Notes under the pieces: generated by a model
Databases searched by the model: none
What the model saw: the letters and a program-made list of their open reading frames with translations, nothing else
What the model was told of the DNA's origin: nothing
Shown here: one piece after another, positions 38,401 to 46,687 of the stretch
How the letters are laid out: every line of letters starts with the position of its first letter
Position numbering within the stretch: the stretch's first letter is position 1
Position numbers and translations under genes: made by a program
Assembly (NCBI GenBank): GCA_949130485.1
Contig: OX422186.1
Coordinates: 7,006,792 to 7,070,791 of the forward strand
Length of the DNA stretch: 64,000 bases
Direction of reading: 5' to 3'
Origin: Agelas oroides
Taxonomy: Eukaryota; Porifera; Demospongiae; Agelasida; Agelasidae

Positions 38401-40495
38401 TACTTTGTGCATTCTATCTCGCTCTTTCCTCTACACAGTTTGCTCAAAGGTTTCAGAGTCTCTCATGCTTGCCATGCGCATTCTGTTTTGTTCCTGCCTA
38501 TACAGAGTTCGCTCACGAGTTTCTGACGCTCTTTCACAGGCCTTGTGCAACTTATCTTTAGCTTTCCTAGCTGATTTCGCATTATCTGATTCTACTGATC
38601 TCATACGTTTCATAGCTTTCTCTCGCAAGTTACACTCTGCTTTTCGTTTGGATCGAAAGACATGATCACAGCGTTCACATGTCTTCCATCTTACAGGTAC
38701 AGCAGCTTTACACTGCGGGCATACCTTTGTTGGAGGCATACTTACTGCCAATGGCCAATAATCAAACTCGCAAAGAACGTCTCTCCCAAGAACAAAATCG
38801 CCGCTAGCCACGTGGTCCAGATTCATACGCATGCGCGTTTTCCGCGGAGTAAAAAATGGCCGACTTATCATGTAGCCGTACCAACAGGAAACGCTCTAGC
38901 TTTGCAACGAAGCATTTTCAGAGAAAATCGCTTAAACTTTTCGACCTTCATCTGCCGCTGAGAAGGTTAGTATCGTTTGTGGCACGAATAATCACGTATA
39001 AAGTGAGATGTTGAGTAACAGACACACAGACAGACAGACACACAGACACACAGACCAAGTACTGTAACCCTCGCTGCGCATGCGCACCGAGGGTTAATTA
39101 CTAGAAGTGCACATACGGGCCGTCACTATTTGGTGGACTAGACTACTGGACTGGGTTCGTGTAAAAGCCGGACTGCCGGATCACCCGGATCACCAAAGAA
39201 TGCGAGCAAAATTGAATGGACAATTTTAAAGTTTTTTTGCACATGCACAGTAAACGTACATCACACTGGCTCTCGTTCAGGCAGAAATCTACTTTTTCTC
39301 AGGCTAGCAGCCTCCAGGCTTCTTTGTATAGTGTGACTGTTTTGAGGCAGTGGCACAAAAAAGGCATTCATGAAAGCTCTGCTGCCTCAAGGCTTATGCA
39401 CGAGGTAAGCCAGCTAGTCACCTACCTGGTAGTTTCTCGCTGTACTGTGCACTACCGCTGCGTGTTAGGCACACTCTTTGGTTTCAGTAAGTTGGCATTC
39501 GCGTAGAACACCTACCGTGAGCTTATAGCATGCTTGTACCTCTGTGTTTGTACATAGCTATCGTGACTTACCTATGGCAAGGAGCTCAGCTACACCTATG
39601 AAGATTTTCTATATCTGTGAAGGCCTTAGGAAGGCCAAACCACACGATCAAGACTGAATACTGCCAGCCCAATGGGTTCAGGCCTACAACATCGTAGAGC
39701 CAGCGCTCGTTTCCGTACAGCAAAAGGTGGGCGTGGCCTGGTAACGAGGCTTACATAACATACTTATATGCAGATAGAAAACACTTTATAATGGTCCGTT
39801 CAATTTTTGCATGCAGTTTTGGTGATCCGGCAGTCCGGCTTTTACATGAAGCCCTACTGGACTAGACCACTAGACTGTACTACTCGACTGACGAAAAATG
39901 CCTCGAAATGAAGAATGAACAGGACTGTAGTGCTAAAGAGCTCCAACTACAGCCTAGCAAGTTACACAATTCATGCAACACAAGCTGAAGTGTGCTTACA
40001 AGTCTTATAGATAAGCGTGCTCGTTAAGTGTCGTACAGTCCCAGTCCCAGGCCGCATAGAACAAAGGCAGGGTGGTCACAATTGGCTATATACTGGACCC
40101 ACTAGATTTATGAGTTGCAATAACTAACTCCTTTCCCCAGGCTCCACCCTCAGAGTTGGGTGATAAATCCCTGGTTACCATGCAATATTGATTACATACC
40201 TGTTGGGTGGGTTCCATCAGAATCATGTTTCCTCAGGTAAGTTACAGCCTCTCCCTCACTACTGCTGCTACTGCTCTCATTGCCTATTATGGTAGAAGAA
40301 GGTGGATCTGATTGATTTCACTACTGGTAGTAGAGAGTTCACCTTCCTGCAATAGTTAGATGGCTTATAAAAGCCTACCAGTATAGGTCTAGTTGGCTTG
40401 TATCATGTGGCCACACAATTGCCTATGCACTACGACATAAAGGACAGGTAATTGATACCAGCTGCACAGTTTGGCAGGTTCTTTGGTGGCTGCTT

Positions 40496-40576
<81 letters not shown>

Positions 40577-43500
40577 ATATAGGAGTGCTCCATCAATTTC
40601 ATTTTACTACTACAGAACAAAAAACTGCCACAGAAGACACAAGCTTCTTTAGCATACAAATGTTTTTGTTTGAACTCCCTGCACTGTGATGCAGGAACAT
40701 AGTGAGTGAAGTTATTTCATAGTACAGAAGCGGATCCTCCCCCCCCTTCGAGACTAAGCAAGCGCGAAACGCAGAGGTTTACCACACGCTTAGTGCACGT
40801 ACATGTAGCTACTCCAACACAGTGCGCATCTCTATATGAATCACTGCTTCATGTCCTGTGAATGTAAAGCACTCAAATCTGCCGCTCCCAAGAGACAGTT
40901 CTGTGGCAATGCCTCAAATACAAAAACTGATTCCAAAGGGAAGGGGCTCCGAGAAATGACCATACGATGAATCACCTGAGTTACACTCCAGTTGCCATAA
41001 ATGTTGCATGGTTATGGTGGTCTCCGACGGACTCAGAACTCAGCCACTGAGTTGCTGAGTGACTCGGTAGCTCAGTTGGTTAGAGCATGGCAGGCCATTT
41101 GCCAGGTCGCGGGTTCGAGTCCCTCCCTGAGTCACTGTCTTGTTTTTCCCCTCTTTCTTTCTCGTCTTTACTTCTCACCTTTCTTTCTCTCTGACTTTGA
41201 CTTGGGTTAAAAGGTCTGACTGTCAGGTCTGGAGCATGTTTTATCTGAGCCTTCATGTGCCTCACGCTTTGCGCTCACCGCACCCCCCCCCCCCCTCCCT
41301 TCGAGACTCAGCAAGCGCGAAACGTGAAGGTTTACTGTGCGCTTAGTGCACATTCTTGTAGCTACTCCAACACAGTGCACATCTCTATATGAATCACTGC
41401 TGCTCCCAAGAGACAGTTCTGTGGCAATGCCTCAAATACAAAAACTGATTCCGAAGGGAAGGGGCTCCGAGAAATGACCATACAATGAATTGCCTCAGTT
41501 GCCATAAATGTTGCGTGGTTATAGTGATCTCCGATGGACCCAGAAGCAAGGTCTAAATTTTAAAATTTTACGGGGGAACGTGCCCCCAGACCCCCCTAGA
41601 ACGCTGTGCGCTATATGCGCATACAGCGGATTTCAGTTGTGTTCGAATCTTCCGTGTTGCGTACGCAATCCGGAAGATTACGTGCATGTGGGTGTTCACC
41701 ACACGTGTACATGAATTGCGCAATTGCGCGGGTACTAGTACACCGAAACGTTGAAGCTAAAGCTGATTTCCTCTGTTTGTAGTTCTAGTTTGAAATTGCC
41801 CTGCATTATGGAGGGAGGCCAGTCTGACCCTGAAGCTGACAACCCGCATTGGAATTGGAGCGAGGAGCATCCTTACAGCCAGCATGGCTACAGTGATTAC
41901 TACCCACCATACTATGACTCATCACATCGCACACTCTTGGCGTTTCCTCCAGCAGCTACAAACTGTATGCAGAAGGACCTAAACATCCAGGTGAGGTGCT
42001 CCAGGTGAGGTGCTCCATTTAGAATAGCCGGGCTGAGGGTCACTTTATATGTGCTAGTGCGAAGCACTATGCTCCCATCTGGATTCACCCAGTGTGTGTG
42101 TGTGTGTGTGTGTGTTGGTGTCGGTGTTGGTGTGTGTGTGTGTGTGTGTGTTGGTGTCGGTGTTGGTGTGTGTGTGTGTGTGTGTTGGTGTCGGTGTTGG
42201 TGTGTGTACGTGTGTGTGGGCATATCTATGGTGTGGGTATGTGTCGGTGTGTATATGTGTGTGTGCATGCGATACATAATTATATGTATCGCATGCACAC
42301 ACATCGCATATATGTATTGTATTGCCTTACCTATAGGCATTACATTTCTGTCTTTCTGTTACAGTGCAGCTCAGAGAACTCTACACAGTTGAGAATCTCG
42401 TCAAAGCAGACATATACATACAGAGTTAAAGTGGTGAATCGTGCAAAGAAATCTGAGTACAGTATCAAACGAGTTAAATACACTGAGAAGTTTAGTTCCG
42501 TAGAAGATGTACGTACAGAACTACAGTCTCTGGATGTAGCTACAAAAGATGTTGGCTACATTGAACCTGGCCATGGCGTTAAGGGTAGACAGATGTGGCT
42601 AGGGACAGAAGACGACTTGCATGAAATGTACCAGATACATGATAAGAAGGTTAGGAGTGAAATATTGTTGTGGTGTTATATGAAGGTGGAAAGTGAGGAT
42701 GACCGACCAGTCGGATCAAGAAAGCGTCCTTTGTCACCGACAAACTGTGACTCGGTGCCTGCCACAGGATCAAAGCGTACGTCATTTGCTCAAAAACTGC
42801 AAGAAGTGGAAAAGATTGTCGAGGAGCTAAAGGAAAAACATGGTGCTAGTTATGGCATTGAAAAATTAAATGCTTGGGCTCATCTTCTCCACATGGGCAA
42901 ACATGATTCGTATGAAACACCACCTAATCTTCCCTATTTTGGAAAAGGTGGAGATGGTATGAAAGACAAACGGAAATCACAGAAAGCACAACCTGTTGAG
43001 ATAAGTTCTTCACCAAGTAAACGCCTAGGGCTTCGTGGAGAGTGCATAGAGCAGCTCAGTAAGTGGCACAACTTACTCGAAAAAGGTGCCATCTCAGTTC
43101 AGCAATACGATGAGCTAAAGGAAACAATAATGGGTGACCTTTTCAAGTTGGGACCTACTGACTAGCTTTGTGTATAGTAAGTTACTTAGTACTGAATGCT
43201 ATTACAGAACATGCATTTCAGTTTTGTTCATCTGATTACACATCAAATGGTTGTTATATGTGATCAACATAATTCAGTTTCCTTGAGTCACTATAAATAA
43301 CATAATTGGGGTTTACAAATATCCTGAATGTGAAATCCATGCCTGACAATGTTCTTCTGTAATGCTGTCAAATGCCGTCTTGATCAAGTCTATAGGGGAA
43401 GGGATTGATTGGAACAGTTCATCGTGTTTTCTTAAATAGCCCTTAATATAACTAAATGCTTCCTCTAATGGGTTGAGATCAGGGCTGTATGGAGGGAGAA

Positions 43501-44963
43501 AAAGTACTACAATTCCAGCCTGCCTTAGTAACTCTGTCACTTCTTCAACATGGTGCACTGAGCAGTTGTCCATTATAACTATGGACCGTGGGTTCATCCC
43601 ATTAAATGCCATCATGTTTGGGATTAATGATGCTCTGAGATAATCGAAAAACTTGTCACCATTTACAGTGTCTGTTGTCAGGTCCAGTGCTATTATCCCT
43701 GTGGAAGACATTGCTGTGATGGCATTGACTCTCTTGCCTCTTGTTAACAGTCGATGGTACTCAGCCCTCATTCCACGGAGAGAATATCCATACTTTCGGA
43801 TTGCATCCCTGGTTGCTGAACCAGTTTCATCTATCCAGACAAACATATCACGTTGATATAAGAATGTCTGAGCCATAAAGGCTCCTCTTAAGCTGTCACT
43901 TCTCTGGAGGGCAACCTGCCTTATCTTTTTGCGTGAAATGCCATATCGCTTAAGTAGCCTGCAAACAGTGGAAGGGGATACTGCTTCCCCAGTAATATCA
44001 CGTATGTTGTAGCACACTTCACTGAGGTAGACAGATGGATTTTCAATCACAAAACCGATAACATGTAGTTCAGTGTGCATGTCAACTGCTCGGATTTCAT
44101 GCCTCTCTAGCGTTTGCACAGGATCTACTCCTCCAGTTTGCTCAAACAGCTGATAAATCCGGTTAGCTGTACTGGCAGCGATGTTCAAGTTGCGGGCGAT
44201 TTTGTAGAAAGGAAGGTTCATCGCTATGCGTTGGTACACTATTCTCCATCTCAGATCAGCAGAATACGACTTCTTTCTACCTGGTTCGGCTGACATGGCT
44301 TACAGCTATAGTTTTTAAAAATACCGCCACACGCAGATACGCATTACGCATGTGCACGCAAAACTCATCGTTGCGTACGCAACATGGAAGATTCGAACGC
44401 AACTGAAATCCGCTGTATGCGCACAGACAACTGCGTGCTGCGCGCGCCGCACCACCCCCACACCACTCTATATGTATGCCCCCCCTCCCCTTCTACAATC
44501 TCTGGATCCGCCCCTGTAGTAGCCTATCTGTAAATTTCCACTCACCAAGCTCGCTTCTTATGTCTTTTGCGACAGGTTTCAGTGCAGGTTGATTCTTAAC
44601 AGCTCTACAAAACTCCTTCAGGGCAACCGCTGGTTTGTGATGGGTAAGGAGCATCGCCTCCACGGCATTCAGGATTTTCACAACTTTCTGAGTCCTTGGA
44701 AGACCTTGTGTAGTTAGTACCTCGTCCCGAGTTCCAGTACTAATGAGACCTTTAGCGTACAACAGGGTGGTTAGCCGGTCTGGGTTGACGACACCTCCAG
44801 CTAACTGGTCGTAATGACGCCGGAAAACCATAGCTACGATGCGCTTTTCAGCGCTAGAAGTGGGCCGTGAGCCCCAGTCACTGGGTGGTAGCTTTTGTTG
44901 TAGAGCCATAGCAGCTGCGTGCAGGACAAAATTTGGACCAAGATCAAAGTTGGTCCGCTCCAC
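25433..44963 (-). CDS. NLR/STAND receptor: CARD-like x2 - NACHT - WD40 (7 exons)
   Basis: Predicted intracellular sensor of the STAND ATPase class. Exons 5' to 3': 44963-44546, 40307-40200, 34903-34568, 34474-34379, 29484-27259, 27096-27046, 26988-25433. All six joins are GT-AG and in phase, and the sum is exactly 1597 codons including the stop. Residues about 25-139 and 177-288 are two related helical death-fold domains; 140-176 and 289-320 are Ser-rich and acidic linkers. NACHT follows with Walker A GNPGMGKS (about 376) and Walker B YIVIDAIDEC (about 474). From about residue 880 there are roughly 14 WD40 repeats (GKIIMWQV, GNIIVWDGFTG), enough for two propellers. The NACHT-WD40 half is certain. 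The link to the upstream CARD-like exons rests on strand, order and phase. Another start, Met19 at 44909, is possible. No lesion was seen. Confidence 0.72.
27046..27265. repeat. Inverted repeat around an NLR intron
   Basis: The first part of the small WD40 exon with its acceptor (about 27050-27104) is repeated, inverted, at 27212-27265, where it spans the donor of the same intron. In the core 29 bp (27076-27104 against 27212-27240), 26 match. Transcribed RNA could pair and bring donor and acceptor together. Confidence 0.75.
29485..30715 (-). other. NLR intron, left part
   Basis: No additional exon, RNA gene or complete element recognised. A hairpin-family half-site (CCTGGGAATGAGGCT) is near 30461. 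Confidence 0.4.
31742..32205. mobile_element. hAT-like MITE with 8-bp target duplication
   Basis: Termini TAGTGCTGCACGATAT and ATTGTGCCAGCACTA, flanked by perfect 8-bp direct repeats CCAGGCAC (31734-31741, 32206-32213). The TIR style and 8-bp duplication fit hAT. The interior includes a strong palindrome (about 31850-32072). Confidence 0.82.
32286..32495. mobile_element. Small TIR element inside foldback B
   Basis: Inverted ends GGGAAACTTTCGAGGG and CCCTTGAAAGTTTCCC bound about 200 bp of noncoding sequence. Target duplication not clear. Confidence 0.5.
34379..34903 (-). CDS. NLR exons: second CARD-like domain and acidic linker
   Basis: Exon 34903-34568 encodes a death-fold-like helical domain with YSKGLISKAT, FCSIIRSYPALKPLA and a C-terminal ALG. 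Exon 34474-34379 encodes an acidic linker (DSGEDDELLE) that joins in phase to the NACHT exon at 29484. Two acceptors 18 nt apart (34904 and 34886) both keep frame, so the domain start may vary by six residues. Confidence 0.75.
35142..35225. repeat. Three-copy 33-bp tandem repeat
   Basis: Three units of the form TACTACAAGTCACGCGAGAA in an NLR intron. The surrounding 34037-35680 has nothing else recognised. Confidence 0.8.
36745..36800. repeat. Hairpin GGCCAGACT...AGTCTGGCC
   Basis: An inverted repeat around a CACGTCCCGCGTGAGA centre. Related TAGCCAGA/TCTGGCTA arms lie near 36298-36325. Confidence 0.6.
38431..38739 (-). pseudogene. Truncated zinc-ribbon protein ORF of the TTAA element
   Basis: Starts MPPTKVCPQCKAAVP with a CxxC...CERC zinc-ribbon, followed by an Arg/Lys/Glu-rich helical tract with repeats of an ASMRDSET type. 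A TAG after 102 codons probably truncates the repeat region. The start codon lies in the element's inverted arm, so the opposite arm (plus strand, about 36033) has the same MPPTKVCP start without the continuation. I recall similar N-termini in multi-copy proteins of early animals; function unknown. Confidence 0.55.
39153..39854. mobile_element. 702-bp TIR element with 9-bp target duplication
   Basis: Inverted ends GGGTTCGTGTAAAAGCCGG and CCGGCTTTTACATGAAGCCC, flanked by a perfect 9-bp direct repeat TACTGGACT (39144-39152, 39855-39863). The 9-bp duplication suggests a Mutator-like non-autonomous element. No ORF. Confidence 0.82.
39864..40199 (-). other. NLR intron sequence
   Basis: No feature recognised between the 702-bp element and the linker exon. 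Confidence 0.5.
40200..40307 (-). CDS. NLR linker exon (Ser-rich)
   Basis: 108-nt exon with acceptor CAATCAG and donor GTATGT encoding a Ser-rich hydrophilic linker (NESSSSSSEGEA). It is in phase with the CARD-like exons on both sides. Recognised by splice signals and phase only, so less certain than the domain exons. Confidence 0.55.
40497..40576. repeat. (GATA)n microsatellite
   Basis: About 20 GATA units. The minus-strand ISIYLSIYL ORF through it is an artefact. Confidence 0.97.
40741..41535. repeat. Pair of about 270-bp direct repeats flanking a tRNA-like unit
   Basis: Copies at 40741-41035 and 41290-41535 share CTTCGAGACT, TAGCTACTCCAACACAGTGC and AAAAACTGATTCC. The left copy has about 45 bp extra. 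The spacer holds the tRNA-like sequence. Confidence 0.8.
41061..41134 (+). other. tRNA-like sequence (probably SINE-derived)
   Basis: Acceptor halves GACTCGG/CTGAGTC pair with one wobble. The D-arm has a good A box (TAGCTCAGTTGGTTAGAGC), the anticodon stem TGGCA/TGCCA pairs perfectly, and the B box GGTTCGAGTCC is intact. Against a working tRNA: position 33 would be G rather than U, the T-stem has a mismatch and there is one surplus base. Nominal anticodon CCA. It more likely marks a tRNA-derived SINE or pseudogene. Confidence 0.5.
41808..43165 (+). CDS. Passenger protein of the DD34E transposon (two exons)
   Basis: Exon 41808-41990 and exon 42365-43165 join in phase (donor CAG|GTGAGG, acceptor CTGTTACAG), giving 327 aa. 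The N-terminal 60 residues are rich in acidic and aromatic residues. The middle is a compact basic domain (KRVKYTEKFSSVEDV; MWLGTEDDLHEMY). Then come KRP nuclear-localisation-like patches, a WAHLLHMGKHDSYETPP motif, and a C-terminal helical pair LLEKGAISVQQYDELKE resembling a SHOCT domain. The intron contains a complex TG repeat. The location between the TIRs makes it part of the element. Function unknown; a DNA-binding or regulatory partner of the transposase is a guess. Confidence 0.72.
42092..42222. repeat. Compound (TG)n/TTGGTGTCGG microsatellite
   Basis: TG runs interrupted three times by TTGGTGTCGGTG, in the intron of the passenger gene. Cys/Val or Thr/His ORFs here are artefacts. Confidence 0.92.
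43313..44296 (-). CDS. DDE transposase, Tc1/mariner-IS630 superfamily, intact
   Basis: 327 aa, uninterrupted. An N-terminal paired-like HTH (YKIARNLNIAASTANRIYQL) is followed by a second helical DNA-binding part (SPSTVCRLLKRYGISRKK) and a DDE_3 catalytic domain. Catalytic residues are Asp in FVWIDETG, Asp in IVIMDNCSVHH and Glu in SPDLNPLEEAF. The second Asp and the Glu are separated by 34 residues (DD34E). No stop or frameshift, so the copy may be young or active. It is convergent with the passenger gene, 147 bp apart, between shared TIRs. Confidence 0.92.
   Translation of the reverse strand: MSAEPGRKKSYSADLRWRIVYQRIAMNLPFYKIARNLNIAASTANRIYQLFEQTGGVDPVQTLERHEIRAVDMHTELHVIGFVIENPSVYLSEVCYNIRDITGEAVSPSTVCRLLKRYGISRKKIRQVALQRSDSLRGAFMAQTFLYQRDMFVWIDETGSATRDAIRKYGYSLRGMRAEYHRLLTRGKRVNAITAMSSTGIIALDLTTDTVNGDKFFDYLRASLIPNMMAFNGMNPRSIVIMDNCSVHHVEEVTELLRQAGIVVLFLPPYSPDLNPLEEAFSYIKGYLRKHDELFQSIPSPIDLIKTAFDSITEEHCQAWISHSGYL
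44546..44963 (-). CDS. NLR first exon: N-terminal CARD-like domain
   Basis: 139 codons. A short leader precedes a helical death-fold-like domain sharing FRR(H/Q)Y, LY(A/S)KGLIS, FCRAVKNQPALKPVA and a terminal ELG with the second CARD-like exon at 34.6-34.9 kb. The donor is G|GTGAGT in phase 1, the same phase and relative position as in the second domain, which indicates exon duplication. The first ATG is at 44963, an alternative at 44909. Confidence 0.8.
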
Positions 44964-45060
44964 AGCTCCAGTCCTTGTCCACTTATAACCTATGTGACGT
45001 CACTATATTCCGCACTGCACCTGTACTATGTACTAGACTAGGCTTGTTTACCGCGACAGG
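44964..45060 (-). promoter_or_regulatory. Candidate NLR promoter with CRE palindrome
   Basis: TGACGTCA (44995-45002), the ATF/CREB consensus, lies 32 bp upstream of the first ATG, with a TATA-like GGTTATAAG between them. If the ATG at 44963 is used the 5' UTR would be very short, so the start may be Met19 or there may be an upstream noncoding exon. Confidence 0.35.
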
Positions 45061-45318
45061 CGGGAATTCCCGGGGAAATACCCAGAGAAATGCCCGGGGA
45101 AGCCCGGGGAATTGGAATCCGGAATGCCCCACGAACACCCCGGCATACTATTTCGGCAGGTAGAACTCGGGCATTTTGCTTTTTGTTGGGCGAGAACATT
45201 GACACACGCCAGTGTCATCTTATTAGTATTCGAAGCCGGTCCAACTTCCAAACAGTGCGCGAATGTTGCAAGTATGGCGGTCTCATCGACCGCGATATCT
45301 ACCAGGTAGGAATATACT

Positions 45319-45358
45319 TAGTCTCGTGCCCAGACTATTTAGTCTGGGCACGAGACTA
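45319..45358. mobile_element. Perfect 40-bp hairpin with flanking direct repeats
   Basis: A 19-bp perfect stem (TAGTCTCGTGCCCAGACTA) with a 2-nt loop. GAATATAC directly repeats on both sides. A minimal member of the short hairpin family. Confidence 0.75.
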
Positions 45359-45691
45359 GAATATACCATAGAGGCTTAACTATGACTATACATAGTTACA
45401 GAGATAGGATGAGATGTACAGTATGACCAGTACAAGTACGAAAACAATTAATGTGTAAGTACTATTAAAGTGTCCAAAGTGGGGTATGGTGAACAGCAAA
45501 ACCTTGTCACTGAGTGCACCTGTACCCAGCGGTGTCACTGACGATTTGGTACCCCATGGCACCCCCATACCATTTTTCCTGAGAAATTTTCTCAGGAAAT
45601 TTTGGAACCCCCTTCTAAGTCAGGAATATTGCACTGTGGGTGCTAATTTTCATATTTGGTACATGTACCCCATGCAAGATATCTTGTATCC

Positions 45692-46174
45692 CAGAGGAGG
45701 TTGGAAGCTAGTAATTAGCGACGCGTGCGATCACGCGAAGGTAGCAATTAGTGCTACGTGATGACGTAATCATACGAGCTGCCATTGAGGCCCATAGTAA
45801 AAGGTAAAATCGATTTACACTACGGCGCCCTCGCTTGTTTGAAACAAAACTCGCTCAGTGGATACTGCTAGGTGAACTCTAGATCGACCGCTATGGCATT
45901 TTGTGACGCGCAAAATCTTTTACGGGGATTCCCAAGGAAACACTCAAATGCTTCGCGTATAAGGAAGAGCTATAGTGGTCGATCTAGAGCTCACCTGGCA
46001 GCATCCACTGAGCGAGTTTTGTTTCAAACAAGCGAGGGCGCCGTAGTGTAAATCGATTTTACCTTTTACTACTGGCCTCAATGGCAGCCTGTATGATTAC
46101 GTCATCACGTATCACTAATTGCTACCTTCGCGTGATCGCGCGCGTCGCTAATTACTAGCTTCCAACCTCCTCTG
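45692..46174. mobile_element. 483-bp palindromic element with 9-bp target duplication
   Basis: Two arms of nearly 200 bp are almost perfect inverted copies, ends CAGAGGAGGTTGG and CCAACCTCCTCTG. Flanked by the perfect 9-bp repeat CTTGTATCC (45683-45691, 46175-46183). Long TIRs with a 9-bp duplication fit a Mutator-like foldback. Noncoding. Confidence 0.88.
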
Positions 46175-46259
46175 CTTGTATCCCATGCCAAGTATCCTAG
46201 GATTTCTGGTACTCCATAAAAAGTACCCATGAAAAATGAGTGAAAATACTAGGATCATT

Positions 46260-46345
46260 GGGGCGAGCCTGAGCGAACCCCACACTAGCGTGACTGCATT
46301 GCACACGCATGTGTGTATTCGGCCAGGGGACTATGGACCGACCAT
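46260..46345. mobile_element. Terminus of a Helentron-like family
   Basis: TGGGGCGAGCCTGAGCGAAC followed by CCACACTAGCGTGACTGC matches the ends at 52933, 60726 and 60846. Confidence 0.6.
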
Positions 46346-46687
46346 AGCCTCGTACCCAGGCTCTTTCTCGTAGAGGAAAGAGCCTGGCAACATTGGGGGG
46401 TCGGAGCCGTTTACTTCCACTACGTCATGATTCATGTGATTTACAGCGACCATGCCCTATTTTTGAAAATTATCATGTGATTTTAGCGAGGGCAGTACGC
46501 ATTTTTCAAATGTTTTTCGAGTGAGAAAAGCAGCACAAAGCGTTAGAAACCTCAGGTAAATCGTTCGACTTCTACCCGGGACTGCCACACTATACCGGTA
46601 CAAGACTACAAAGCAGGTAAGCTTACAATTTATTCAATTACAAATTTCTACCCTACCAGCTGTCTTGGTCGTCCTTTTCTCTTATAA
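46346..46687. other. Flank of hAT element
   Basis: Begins with a hairpin-family unit (CCAGGCTCTTTC...GAAAGAGCCTGG) whose inverted counterpart is at about 50822-50890, so a larger element may span 46.34-50.89 kb around the hAT. Nothing else recognised. Confidence 0.4.

Larger units (their letters stand above)
35685..39093. mobile_element. TTAA-flanked 3.4-kb foldback element
   Basis: Termini CCCCCGGCGCGCATGCGCAG (left) and TGCGCATGCGCACCGAGGG (right) with about 380-bp inverted arms (35685-36065, 38712-39093), bounded by TTAA on both sides (35681-35684, 39094-39097). A TTAA duplication with CCC-type ends fits piggyBac; Kolobok also targets TTAA. A nested inner inverted pair lies at about 36095-36160 and 38015-38065. 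No transposase is seen. It lies in an NLR intron. Confidence 0.78.
41616..44423. mobile_element. Two-gene DD34E (Tc1/IS630-type) transposon
   Basis: 2.8 kb with about 54-bp inverted ends starting TGCGCATACAGCGG on the left and ending CCGCTGTATGCGCA on the right; a common GTTGCGTACGCAA core ends each arm. It encloses a convergent pair: a two-exon plus-strand gene and an intact minus-strand DDE transposase. No TA duplication could be confirmed. Inserted in the first NLR intron. Confidence 0.75.

Noticed and set aside
40423-40659. ISIYLSIYL protein
   Set aside because: Translation of a GATA microsatellite.
41061-41134. Functional tRNA-Trp(CCA)
   Set aside because: No U33, a T-stem mismatch and an extra base; better explained as tRNA-derived repeat.
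41912-42340. Thr/His-rich and Cys/Val-rich ORFs
   Set aside because: Translations of the TG-rich intron repeat of the passenger gene.
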